Positions 25,386 through 33,376 of a stretch of DNA of 34,895 nucleotides are shown here, piece after piece. Positions within the stretch are counted from its first letter, which is position 1. Every line of letters starts with the position of its first letter. The DNA is from Deltaproteobacteria bacterium (GTDB taxonomy: Bacteria; Desulfobacterota; BSN033; WVXP01), in the NCBI GenBank assembly GCA_019308905.1, contig JAFDHF010000046.1, forward strand, positions 1-34,895. The letters are read 5' to 3'. The translations under genes were made by a program, and so were the position numbers. Under the pieces are notes generated by a model. That model made no database searches and was not told the origin of the DNA. It saw nothing but the letters and a program-made list of their open reading frames with translations.

Positions 25386-26531
25386 ATGAAAGACGTGGCC
25401 ATCATCGGGGTAGGGCAGAGCAAGTTCTCCAGGAGGTGCGGGATGCCCATCACGGAGTTGTGTTTCGAGGCGTTCCGGGAGGCCATGCAGGGGCTGGCGC
25501 TGGACAAGAAGGAGATCGATGCTTCCATCTGCTGTTCCTCTATGTATGACAAGCAGCGTACGCCCGAGAACCCGATTTCCGAATACCTGGGGTTGACCCC
25601 CAAACCCACGTTTCTCATCGAAAATGCCTGCGCTGCCGGCACCACTGGTTTGCGGGTGGCTTGGTCTTTCATCATGTCGGGCCTTTACAAGGTGGTCGCG
25701 GTGGTTGGGGTGGAAAAGATGTCCGGCCTGAATTCCCGGGAAGTGGCCGAGCTCATGGGAAGATCCTATGACATCACGTGGGAGTCGTCCTTCGGCCTGA
25801 CCATGGCTGCGGGCTATGCGCTGCATGCGCAGGCGCACATGGAACGCTACGGAACGACGCTGGAGCAGCTTGCAGGCGTGCGGGTGAAGAACTCCCACTA
25901 TAGTGTCGCAAATCCCAAGGCCACCTACAGAAAGGCCCTGGAACTCGACGAAGTCATGGCATCGACTCCGGTGGCCTCTCCGCTCAGGATGCTGGATTGC
26001 TGCGCCAACGCCGATGGGGCCTCCTGCGTGATCCTGGCCCATCGGGACGTGGCCGGGAGGGTCTGCCCCAAGCCCGTCTGGATCCTGGGTCTGGGAGCGG
26101 CCAGCAACACGGGCCTTAGCAGGAGGGAATCCTTCACCGGTCTTTCCTGCTCGAGACAGGCCGCGCAACAGGCCTACCAGATGGCGGGCCTGGGGCCTGC
26201 GGACATTAATCTGGCGGAGGTCCATGACTGCTTCACGATTGCGGAGATCATGGCTTATGAGGATCTGGGCTTTGTTGGGCCGGGGCAGGGGGGCTTTCTC
26301 ATTGATGAAAAACAGACCTATCTGGAAGGGCGGATTCCGGTAAACGTAGACGGCGGTTTGCTGTGCAAAGGGCATCCGGTCGGCGCCACCGGGGGGTCGC
26401 AGATCCGAACCATCGTCCAGCAGCTCCGCGGGGAGGCCGGGGAGGTCCAGGTAAAGAATGCCGAGATTGGGCTTGTGCACAATGTCGGGGGTATCGGACA
26501 TTTCGCCAATGTAACCATTTTAGGGAGGTAG
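25386..26531 (+). CDS. Thiolase-like acyltransferase (SCP-2 thiolase type)
   Basis: A 381-residue thiolase-fold protein. The nucleophile C82 lies in ENACAAG, H280 in EVHDCFTIAE and H330 in KGHPVGATGG, so the thiolase-like catalytic set is present. The family (acetyl-CoA acetyltransferase or SCP-x type) is normally encoded next to a DUF35 zinc/OB-fold protein, as here, and the two often form a complex. It may cleave a branched or aromatic 3-oxoacyl-CoA; it lacks the CxG motif region of the classical degradative thiolases. AAGGAG is eight bases before the ATG, and the sigma-54 candidate at 25289 precedes it. The DUF35 gene begins four bases after its stop. Confidence 0.88.
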   Translation: MKDVAIIGVGQSKFSRRCGMPITELCFEAFREAMQGLALDKKEIDASICCSSMYDKQRTPENPISEYLGLTPKPTFLIENACAAGTTGLRVAWSFIMSGLYKVVAVVGVEKMSGLNSREVAELMGRSYDITWESSFGLTMAAGYALHAQAHMERYGTTLEQLAGVRVKNSHYSVANPKATYRKALELDEVMASTPVASPLRMLDCCANADGASCVILAHRDVAGRVCPKPVWILGLGAASNTGLSRRESFTGLSCSRQAAQQAYQMAGLGPADINLAEVHDCFTIAEIMAYEDLGFVGPGQGGFLIDEKQTYLEGRIPVNVDGGLLCKGHPVGATGGSQIRTIVQQLRGEAGEVQVKNAEIGLVHNVGGIGHFANVTILGR

Positions 26532-26535
26532 CCCG

Positions 26536-26952
26536 ATGGGCTTCGGGAATTTCGGCGTTGTCAGTTATACAAAGGAAGCCAAGGTCGAGCCTTTCGTGGA
26601 GTGGCTGGTGAAAGGCAAGGTCATGGCGGCGAGGTGCAGGAAATGTGGAGGTACGCAGTTCCCTCCGCAGGTGGATTGCCCCCGGTGCCTGTCAGAGGAC
26701 ATGGAATGGATCGAGGTTTCGGGTACAGGGAGGCTGGTGACCTATACGGTTGTGCATTACGGGCCTATCGGCTTCGAGGATAGGGCTCCGTACATCCTGG
26801 CCCTGGGGGCCTTTGAAGACGGGGTGCAGATTCTGGCCGTCCTCGACAGTGACATGGCACAGGAAGACATCCGGATCGGCATGTCCCTGAAGGTGGTTCC
26901 GGTCCTTCTGCCACACAACCGGATCGCCTATCAATTCCAGAGCGCGGGGTAG
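26536..26952 (+). CDS. DUF35 OB-fold/zinc-ribbon protein, thiolase partner
   Basis: A 138-residue small protein. A rubredoxin-like zinc ribbon C34-x2-C37-x10-C48-x2-C51 is followed by an OB-fold (about 58-135, GTGRLVTYTVVHYGP...PYILALGAFEDG). DUF35 proteins are acyl-CoA-binding partners of SCP-2-type thiolases and HMG-CoA synthases. GGGAGG precedes the ATG. The four-base gap from the thiolase-like gene indicates one transcript and probably one complex. Confidence 0.9.
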   Translation: MGFGNFGVVSYTKEAKVEPFVEWLVKGKVMAARCRKCGGTQFPPQVDCPRCLSEDMEWIEVSGTGRLVTYTVVHYGPIGFEDRAPYILALGAFEDGVQILAVLDSDMAQEDIRIGMSLKVVPVLLPHNRIAYQFQSAG

Positions 26953-27031
26953 GCCCGGGACGGCAAATCTTCGGATCGGCGAGCCGGGCAGAGATCTCGT
27001 GCGATCCTAAGCCTGGGGAATCCCGGGCGGC

Positions 27032-27047
27032 AGGTATACGGTTTGCA
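27032..27047 (+). promoter_or_regulatory. Possible sigma-54 promoter before the thiolase gene
   Basis: AGGTATACGGTTTGCA has GG and GC ten bases apart and a full TTGCA -12 element, but A in place of T before the GG. It lies about 60 bp before the thiolase start. It is weaker than the 1897 match, and no palindromic enhancer was seen nearby. Confidence 0.4.
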
Positions 27048-27100
27048 GAGAGAGGTCCAGTGCCGGGAATATAGAAAAGACACACTCCAGAGTAGAGAGG

Positions 27101-28321
27101 ATGAATATGATGAATATGCAGAAAGAAAGAGATCCTGTCATTGTTCAAGCCTTGAGAACACCGATTGCCGACCATAGAGGCGTCTTTAAAGACGTCCCCG
27201 CTGAGAACCTGCTGGTGGTGCTGATCAAGGAGGTGATGAAGAGGTCCAAGATCGATCCCGAACGGATTGAAGATGCCATTTTTGGAAACTGCCAGGCCCA
27301 TGAGACAGGCAATATGGCGCGCGTTGCAGCGCTAAAGGCCGGGTTGCCACTGTCGGTGCCCGGCATGACGCTGGAAAGGCAATGCACATCAGGCATGGAG
27401 GCGATTTCCCTTTCGGTCAATGGGATCAAGGTAGGCGAGGGGGATGTGTACCTGTGCGGGGGTGTGGAGAGCATGACGCGCAGACCCTATGTCCTGCCCA
27501 AGCCGCCCGAGGCCTATATGCGGGTCCCACCCAAGTTCGTTTTTCCCTTTCAGTTGTCACCCCCGGAAGTCGGCAATCCGCCCATGGGGATCACCGCAGA
27601 GAATCTCGCGGAGAAGTACGGTATCAGCAGGGAAGAGCAAGAGGTCTTCGCTCTCAAGAGCCATCAGAAGGCGGTAAGGGCCATCAAGGAGGGCCGGTTC
27701 AGGGATGAGATCGTGCCTGTTGTGGTCCCACAGAGAAAGGGCGATCCCATTGTGGTCGACACCGATACACATCCGAGAGAAGATACGAGCTTGGAAAAAA
27801 TGGCGAGGCTTCCTCCGGTATTCAAGGAGGACGGAACGGTCACGGCCGCGACCTCGTCTCCTGTCACGGACGGCGCTGCCATCCTGATGATCGTGTCCAG
27901 GGCCGTAGCCGAATCCTGTCATATGGAAATCCTGGGTCGCGTGGTTTCCCACGCCGTTGTCGGAAATGACCCGAATATCATGGGAATCGGTCCTGCCTTT
28001 TCTATACCCAAGGCCTTGGCACGTGCCGGCATGACACTGGACCAGATGGACCTCGTGGAACTTAATGAGGCCTTTGCGGCACAATGCCTGGCCGTCCTGA
28101 AGGAATTGAAGGCAAAGGGGACACCCATAGACGAAGAAAAGCTGAACGTGAACGGCGGTGCCATCGCGCTGGGGCATCCTATCGCCGCCAGTGGCGCAAG
28201 GATCGTGGTGACCATGCTGCACGAAATGAAGCGCCGTGATGCGCGCTACGGCCTGGCCGCCTTGTGCGGGGGAGGGGGGGTATCAAGCGCCATGGTTATC
28301 GAACGAGAATCCGGGTGCTAG
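27101..28321 (+). CDS. Acetyl-CoA acyltransferase (thiolase)
   Basis: A classical degradative or biosynthetic thiolase that cleaves 3-oxoacyl-CoA (for example acetoacetyl-CoA) with CoA. Counting from ATG 27110, C92 is the nucleophile in LERQCTSG, H356 lies in GHPIAASGARI and C386 in LCGGGGVSSA, so the triad is complete. Four in-frame ATGs (27101, 27107, 27110, 27116) compete. AGAGAGG (27094-27100) best serves 27107 or 27110, and the duplicated fragment at 18217 starts at the counterpart of 27110. The protein is 406 residues from 27101. It would finish the route served by the dehydrogenase and hydratase at 2429-4147. Its first 130 bp were copied to 18217. Confidence 0.93.
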   Translation: MNMMNMQKERDPVIVQALRTPIADHRGVFKDVPAENLLVVLIKEVMKRSKIDPERIEDAIFGNCQAHETGNMARVAALKAGLPLSVPGMTLERQCTSGMEAISLSVNGIKVGEGDVYLCGGVESMTRRPYVLPKPPEAYMRVPPKFVFPFQLSPPEVGNPPMGITAENLAEKYGISREEQEVFALKSHQKAVRAIKEGRFRDEIVPVVVPQRKGDPIVVDTDTHPREDTSLEKMARLPPVFKEDGTVTAATSSPVTDGAAILMIVSRAVAESCHMEILGRVVSHAVVGNDPNIMGIGPAFSIPKALARAGMTLDQMDLVELNEAFAAQCLAVLKELKAKGTPIDEEKLNVNGGAIALGHPIAASGARIVVTMLHEMKRRDARYGLAALCGGGGVSSAMVIERESGC

Positions 28322-28354
28322 CCCGGCCCGGAACACAATACAGAGGGTGAAGGT

Positions 28355-29788
28355 ATGAGAACTGCGGAAGAATACAAAAAGAGTCTTTTGTCCATGAAAA
28401 AGAACGTTTTCATGAATGGGGAACTGGTGGGCCGAGACGACCCTAGACTGGTGCCGGCGTTGAATACCGTTTGTGCGACCTATGATGCCCAGACGGACCC
28501 CGATCCCAAGATACGAGATCTGTGCACGGCCAAGTCCCATCTTAGCGGCGAGACCATCAGTCGTTTTGCCCACACGCACCGGAGCGTGGAAGATCTGATC
28601 AAGAAGCAGGAGATGACCCGGGTGCTTTGCCACAGAACGGGAACCTGCGTCTTGCGATGCATGGGGGTCGATGCCCTCAATGCCTTGAGTGTGGCTACGC
28701 ACGAGGTGGACGTAAAAAAGGGGACCGATTACCACGAACGTTTTCTGAAATACCTTCGCTATTTTCAGGACAATGATCTTGCAGCCACCTGCGCCCAGAC
28801 GGATGTAAAGGGTAACAGGAGGCTCAGACCCCATCAACAGGCCGACCCGGATCTGTATGTGAGAGTCGTTGAAAAGAGGCCAGACGGTATTGTGGTGAAC
28901 GGGGCCAAGGCGCATATCACCATGGCGGCTATTGCAGAGGAATTGCTGGTGGTGCCGACCCGGGTCATGACCAGGGAGGATGCGGACTGGGCCGTGGCGT
29001 TCGCCATTCCTGCGGATACCGAGGGGATCCGTCTTTCCACCCTTGGGAAGTTCCCGGTGCAGAGAAAACGGCTTCTGGCTCCGTTTCCGACCTTTGGAAG
29101 CTGCGACTCCATGGTCATCTTCGATCATGTGTTTGTCCCCAACGAGCGGGTATTCATGTGCGGGGAATGGGAGTTCGCCGGGCGCCTGGCCCTGCTGTTC
29201 GCCCTCTACCATCGGCATTCCTACACCGGGTGCAAGCCTGCCATAACGGATGTCCTGATGGGAATGACCGCCCTGGTGGCCGAATACCTGGGAATCGAGC
29301 GAGCCCAGCATGTGCGCCACGCTCTGGTTGAACTGATTGCCGTGGCGGAACTGGTATTCGCTGCGGGTCTGGCTGCTGCTTATCAGGCCCACGAGACATC
29401 TTCCGGGACCTGGGAACCCGATGTGGTCTACTGCAATGTGGGGCGCCGCCATGCCGGCGTGAACATCTACGGCGAATATGAAAAGCTCTGCGAAATTGCA
29501 GGCGGGCTATGTGCCACGCTGCCCATGGAGGGAGATTTTTTCAATGACGAGATCAAGGATTTCCTCAATAAGTACATCATGCGCAAAAAGGAGATCCCGG
29601 CGGAACATCAGCACCGGCTTTACCGTCTGATCAGCGACTACATCGTATCGGCCCAGGCGGCAAGCAAACTGGTCAGTGGGGTTCATGGAGGCGGTTCCCC
29701 GATCATGGAAGAAATCGCCATTTACGGCAATTACGATATCGAATCCAAGAAGAAGATTGCCCGGTATCTGGCGGGCATCGAGGAGTGA
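28355..29788 (+). CDS. abfD: 4-hydroxybutyryl-CoA dehydratase/vinylacetyl-CoA isomerase family
   Basis: A 477-residue flavin and [4Fe-4S] enzyme of the 4-hydroxyphenylacetate-3-hydroxylase/AbfD superfamily. All four cluster ligands known from the Clostridium aminobutyricum enzyme have counterparts with the right spacing: C98-x3-C102 (GTCVLRC) and H286-x6-C293 (HRHSYTGC). AbfD dehydrates 4-hydroxybutyryl-CoA to crotonyl-CoA by a ketyl-radical route and is oxygen sensitive. The ligands separate it from the flavin monooxygenases of the superfamily, which lack the cluster. ATG 28355 follows GAGGGTGAAGG. It lies 33 bp after the thiolase gene, and a crotonase follows. A related substrate other than 4-hydroxybutyryl-CoA is possible. 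Confidence 0.88.
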   Translation: MRTAEEYKKSLLSMKKNVFMNGELVGRDDPRLVPALNTVCATYDAQTDPDPKIRDLCTAKSHLSGETISRFAHTHRSVEDLIKKQEMTRVLCHRTGTCVLRCMGVDALNALSVATHEVDVKKGTDYHERFLKYLRYFQDNDLAATCAQTDVKGNRRLRPHQQADPDLYVRVVEKRPDGIVVNGAKAHITMAAIAEELLVVPTRVMTREDADWAVAFAIPADTEGIRLSTLGKFPVQRKRLLAPFPTFGSCDSMVIFDHVFVPNERVFMCGEWEFAGRLALLFALYHRHSYTGCKPAITDVLMGMTALVAEYLGIERAQHVRHALVELIAVAELVFAAGLAAAYQAHETSSGTWEPDVVYCNVGRRHAGVNIYGEYEKLCEIAGGLCATLPMEGDFFNDEIKDFLNKYIMRKKEIPAEHQHRLYRLISDYIVSAQAASKLVSGVHGGGSPIMEEIAIYGNYDIESKKKIARYLAGIEE

Positions 29789-29857
29789 AGCAATAGCCGT
29801 TCCCGTCCGGACGAAAGATCCGCCAGGGGCAGGGCAAGATCAAGGGGAGGGAGCAGG

Positions 29858-30634
29858 ATGGCAAAAATCGAATATGAGATCAGGGGACAAGTCGCCTATA
29901 TCACGTTGAACCGGCCCGAGGTCAGAAATGCCTTGGACCGCGAAATGGTCGGTACGCTACACGAATTATGGCAGGAATTTCAAAGCAGTGGTTCCGCGCG
30001 CGTGGCCGTCCTGACAGGGGCAGGGGGACACTTTTGCGCGGGCTATGATGTCAAGGCCATCAACTCCAGGCAAGATGCGGGGATACCGTTTGAATGGTCG
30101 CGCTCGTCTATGTTCGGAGACAAGCGGATCGGCCCTGACGGGCATGGGGTGACCAAACCGATCATCGCAGCCCTGGACGGCAGCGTCAACGGTGCCGGGT
30201 TCTGGCTCGCCCTGCAGAGCGATATCCGGCTGGCTACCGATCGGGCCCGGTTCGGCTTGGGGGAGGCCCGATTCGGTTTTCCGGTGGAGTTCGCCGCGCT
30301 GATATCGAACTATGTGCCCAGGGCCGTGGCAATGGAAATGCTTTTTGCGCTGAAGGTTTATGATGCCAGGCGGTTCCATGAACTGGGCATCATCAATGAG
30401 ATCGTCGACGGGGAGCACCTGATGGAAAAGGCCCGTGATACAGCGGAGGCACTCCTCGAACGAGGGCCTTTGGCGATCATGGCCATGAAGGAACTCATCA
30501 ATTTCGATCCCAACTATAAAGAAAAGATACGGTTTACTGCAGAAAAAGTTGTTCCTGTCGTGAACTCCGAAGACACCAAGGAAGCGGTTCGGGCATTTGT
30601 TGAGAAAAGAAAACCCGAATGGAAATTGAGATGA
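29858..30634 (+). CDS. Enoyl-CoA hydratase/isomerase family protein lacking one catalytic Glu
   Basis: A crotonase-fold protein of 258 residues with AGYDVKAI and DGSVNGAGF oxyanion-hole segments. At the first catalytic position it has Trp116 (GAGFWLAL in place of GGGCELAM). The second Glu is kept (E136 in GLGEARFG). It is therefore unlikely to be a simple hydratase, and an isomerase, hydrolase or ring-opening role is more consistent with one acid/base residue. The C-terminal EKRKPEWKLR end is intact. GGGGAGGGAG precedes the ATG, 69 bp after the dehydratase gene. It may process the dehydratase product. Confidence 0.85.
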   Translation: MAKIEYEIRGQVAYITLNRPEVRNALDREMVGTLHELWQEFQSSGSARVAVLTGAGGHFCAGYDVKAINSRQDAGIPFEWSRSSMFGDKRIGPDGHGVTKPIIAALDGSVNGAGFWLALQSDIRLATDRARFGLGEARFGFPVEFAALISNYVPRAVAMEMLFALKVYDARRFHELGIINEIVDGEHLMEKARDTAEALLERGPLAIMAMKELINFDPNYKEKIRFTAEKVVPVVNSEDTKEAVRAFVEKRKPEWKLR

Positions 30635-30692
30635 TCCAGGCGGTTATAATGAGTCAGAATAGGTTTCAAATTTTTTGATAGATGATTCATAA

Positions 30693-30953
30693 GAACTCTT
30701 TAAAGGGCCTACACGGTCAGCAAAGAAAGAGTTTGATGCGCAGGAAGCGGGGTCTTCCACCAAGGTCCGAGGCAGGGAGGCCTGTAAACAGGCTATTGCA
30801 GAAACAGATGTTGTGATAGATTTTGATGGGTGCACGAAGGGCGGCCGCGCATACGGCCAAGATATCTACGTGATGGGTATTGAACACGGCAAAGTCCGCG
30901 TGATCAGTGCTGAAAAGTATCCGAAAGAACTGGCCGGGGCGGGTGAGAAGTAG
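30693..30953 (+). pseudogene. Unrecognised C-terminal gene fragment
   Basis: An 86-codon open frame with no good start codon (a TAA at 30690 precedes it). It reads like protein, for example EACKQAIAETDVVIDFDGCT and then GQDIYVMGIEHGKVRVISAE, and ends at TAG 30951. I do not recognise the family. The lack of a start and the lower-quality DNA upstream suggest the tail of a gene whose front was lost. A start at GTG or ATG around 30861 would give only a short peptide. Confidence 0.35.
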
Positions 30954-31433
30954 CGGGGGCGAATAACCCGTGTCGATCCGAAAACGGTCATTGCCGGACG
31001 AAGGCGATCAGCGGTTCGCTTTCGGTAATCAGAAAACGGTATCCTGAGACAATCGGTTGAGCTGATAGCAGTGCATCCCGCTGGGCACCGGGCGGGTGCT
31101 GACGCCTTTGTCCTTTTTCAAGCGAATCAGTTTGATGACTTGGTAGAGAGGTCAAGGTAGTCACCCTGTATTGTTTTGCCTCCCCCGGAGCGCTCCCCGG
31201 GGCAGGCTCCGGAATTGCTCGTATTCAGATGCTCATGTTGCATATGTGGAGTGGAATTTTCACGGAAGCATTGATTTTGGGTAGCCGTCAGATTTGCCAG
31301 AAAGAAAATGAGTGTGACCGCACCCTGGGGTTGCACAGGTATCGATATAATCGCGTTTGCTGGAAAACTTATGGGCTTGCACACCAGTATGTGTAGCCAG
31401 ATGGATATGGAAAAGGGAAAGGGGTGAGATAAT
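30954..31433 (+). other. Intergenic stretch without a supported gene
   Basis: Nothing convincingly coding was seen on either strand. The one clear structure is a GC-rich hairpin at 31185-31212 with outer arms CCGGAGC/GCTCCGG around an inner CCCCGGGG, with no U-tract. No GG-N10-GC promoter was found here. The ribosome binding site of the DUF362 gene (AAAGGGGTGAG) lies at the right end. Confidence 0.4.
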
Positions 31434-32783
31434 ATGAAAACAGGTTTGGGGCTGCATAACCAGGATACGGAAGCGCCGGTTTCCCTGGTAAAGTGGAAGT
31501 ACGAAAAAAACGCCGTAGCCGAGGCCATTGAGCTTTGCGACGGCTTTAAGAACCTGGATCCAAACATGAAGGTGCTCATCAAACCCAATCTGGTGAGCTG
31601 GGTCGACAAATACAGATTCGCGCCCTTCGGCGTTCTGACCACGAGTGTGGTGCTTGAAGGGCTGGTACGTGCCCTCAAGGACTTCGGCGTGGGAGACATC
31701 ACCATCGCCGAGGGGAGTGCTAGACAGGAGGAGATGGGTTCGGAGACCTATATCATCTACGAACGTCTCAATTACGCTTATCTGTCCAAACAGTACGGTG
31801 TCCGGCTCGTTGACCTGAATCAGGAGGATCATGTTAGGACCGCACTGGGTCCGTTTACTCTCCGCATCGCGAAACGGGTGCTTGACGCGGAGTTCATGAT
31901 CAATGTGCCCGTGCTGAAGACACACAATGCGACAAAAATTAGCATGGGGTTCAAGAATCTCAAGGGGTGCCTGGCGCAGAGTTCCAAAAAGGCCTGTCAT
32001 AACCCGGATCATCCGGTGGATGAGTACCTGGTGGAACTGGGTTCGCGATTGTATCCTCACCTGGTGGTCACCGACGGGATCTACGCCATGGAAAGGGGAC
32101 CCATGTACACGGGACACGCACACCGCACCGACCTCGTCATGGCCAGCCGCGACATGTTTTCAAACGACTGTGTCGGGGCGACCCTTGTGGGGTTTCAACC
32201 GGAGCAGATCGGGCACCTGAAGGGCTTTGCCGGGCGAAACGGCCGCAGCCTGTCCGTTGACGATATCGAGGTCAGGGGGCTCAATCCCGCGGAATGCGCG
32301 CTTCAACTGGAATATGACACGCCGTGGTCGACAGACGGGCTCGTGCCCCAGATCTTTGAAAAACAGGGCATCGGCGGGTTCCAGATGCGCAACCCCGGGC
32401 AGAGCATGTGCACGGGTTGCTCCAAGGTCTTTCCGGCCGTCCTGGTGATGCTTTTGGGCGCTTATGAAGGAAAACCCTTTGACAATTTTGAGATCCTTTC
32501 GGGAAAGGCCATGAGGCCGAGTGGGACTGCCAAGACTACCATTTTCATGGGGGACTGCAACTATGCGATTAATCGTAACGCTGAAGGCGTCCAAAAAGGC
32601 GTGTGGCTAAAGGGATGCCCCCCGAGGATCGATGAAACAATTAGAATATTCAACGAACAACTCGGGGTCAAGCTCAAGGAAGAGAACAACGCAAGATTTT
32701 TCGCCCACAAGGTAAAGGTATACGACAAGCTGGGGTACCCCTACAGCGACTATTATTTCGATTCAACCGAAAAAAAGCCCTGA
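31434..32783 (+). CDS. DUF362 domain protein
   Basis: A 449-residue cytoplasmic protein of the DUF362 family, recognised by KVLIKPNLVSW near residue 45, the DITIAEGSA segment, INVPVLKTHNATKISMGFKNLKGCL (about 155-180) and VVTDGIYAMERGP. A two-cysteine motif MCTGC lies near residue 323 and more Cys residues follow. No 4Fe-4S ferredoxin repeat is present. The function of DUF362 is not established; members are frequent in anaerobes beside CoA-ester and Fe-S enzymes. It stands alone, about 800 bp from the crotonase, and may be a separate transcription unit. Confidence 0.8.
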   Translation: MKTGLGLHNQDTEAPVSLVKWKYEKNAVAEAIELCDGFKNLDPNMKVLIKPNLVSWVDKYRFAPFGVLTTSVVLEGLVRALKDFGVGDITIAEGSARQEEMGSETYIIYERLNYAYLSKQYGVRLVDLNQEDHVRTALGPFTLRIAKRVLDAEFMINVPVLKTHNATKISMGFKNLKGCLAQSSKKACHNPDHPVDEYLVELGSRLYPHLVVTDGIYAMERGPMYTGHAHRTDLVMASRDMFSNDCVGATLVGFQPEQIGHLKGFAGRNGRSLSVDDIEVRGLNPAECALQLEYDTPWSTDGLVPQIFEKQGIGGFQMRNPGQSMCTGCSKVFPAVLVMLLGAYEGKPFDNFEILSGKAMRPSGTAKTTIFMGDCNYAINRNAEGVQKGVWLKGCPPRIDETIRIFNEQLGVKLKEENNARFFAHKVKVYDKLGYPYSDYYFDSTEKKP

Positions 32784-33077
32784 AGTGAGACAGCTATCCC
32801 TTGGATGTGAAAAATGATCTTTGGGCAGGATGTGGAGCGAGGATATGAAACCTTTGCAGAACCTGCCGAAAATTGTCCAAACAGTGAGTGAAGAAAATAG
32901 AAAGGGATAAGGGGTAATATTTTTTGGTTGTGGTTGGGAGAGGTAGGAAAAAGTCCTGGGAAATTGCTGGGGTTGAGGGCCTTAGTTTTGATTTAACCGT
33001 TGGAAATTACTTTAGAAATACTTGAACATATGATATACTTCCCTTCCAGTTAAAAAAGGCCACAAAAGGGGGAGGAA
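32784..33077 (+). promoter_or_regulatory. Intergenic region with a sigma-70-like promoter
   Basis: No gene was seen. TTTAGA (33011-33016) and TATACT (33034-33039) are 17 bases apart and resemble a sigma-70 promoter, matching four and five of the six consensus bases. The predicted start near 33046 would lie about 30 bases before the small ORF at 33078. The region is more AT-rich than the catabolic genes to the left. Confidence 0.35.
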
Positions 33078-33164
33078 ATGGGATACAAAGAGTTTGGAGG
33101 GAGTTTCAGTCTTGCTGATCTAGCTGCTGTGCCCCGTGGAATAATAGGAGCATTGATATCGTAA
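33078..33164 (+). CDS. Possible 28-residue peptide
   Basis: The ATG at 33078 has a strong GGGGGAGG just upstream and follows a sigma-70-like promoter. It encodes MGYKEFGGSFSLADLAAVPR plus eight residues. The strong translation signal is the reason to list it. It may be the front part of a frameshifted gene that continues in the next frame to 33348. Confidence 0.35.
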   Translation: MGYKEFGGSFSLADLAAVPRGIIGALIS

Positions 33165-33348
33165 GTTTTCAAGAGTACAGCGGCCAATTCAGGAACGGAG
33201 GAAGCAATACGATTTTCTATTCCACCTAGCGGAGCAGTTTAAGGTGCACAAAGAGGTCGAAAAAAGTGGTGATCGCGCGCAAGAGTGGGTTGATCGGCTT
33301 AGGGGTCACCAGAAAAAGCCAGGGCTGTCAAGACGTTCGGACTTTTAA
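33165..33348 (+). pseudogene. Open frame without a start, perhaps the frameshifted tail of 33078-33164
   Basis: The frame, open from 33157 to TAA 33346-33348, reads RPIQERRKQYDFLFHLAEQF and then KVHKEVEKSGDRAQEWVDRL, charged and helical like a small protein, but has no start codon with a ribosome binding site. It would join the preceding 28-codon ORF by a single-base frameshift. The family is not recognised. It ends 28 bases before the Cys-repeat gene. Confidence 0.3.
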
Positions 33349-33376
33349 ATTGGCCCAATGCAAGGAGGTTGAGAAA

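Noticed and set aside
25293-26501. A 402-codon minus-strand frame opposite the thiolase-like gene.
   Set aside because: The plus strand has the full thiolase catalytic set and a ribosome binding site; the minus frame has neither.
31185-31212. GC-rich hairpin considered as a terminator for the crotonase operon.
   Set aside because: It has no U-tract and lies more than 500 bp after the last gene of that operon.
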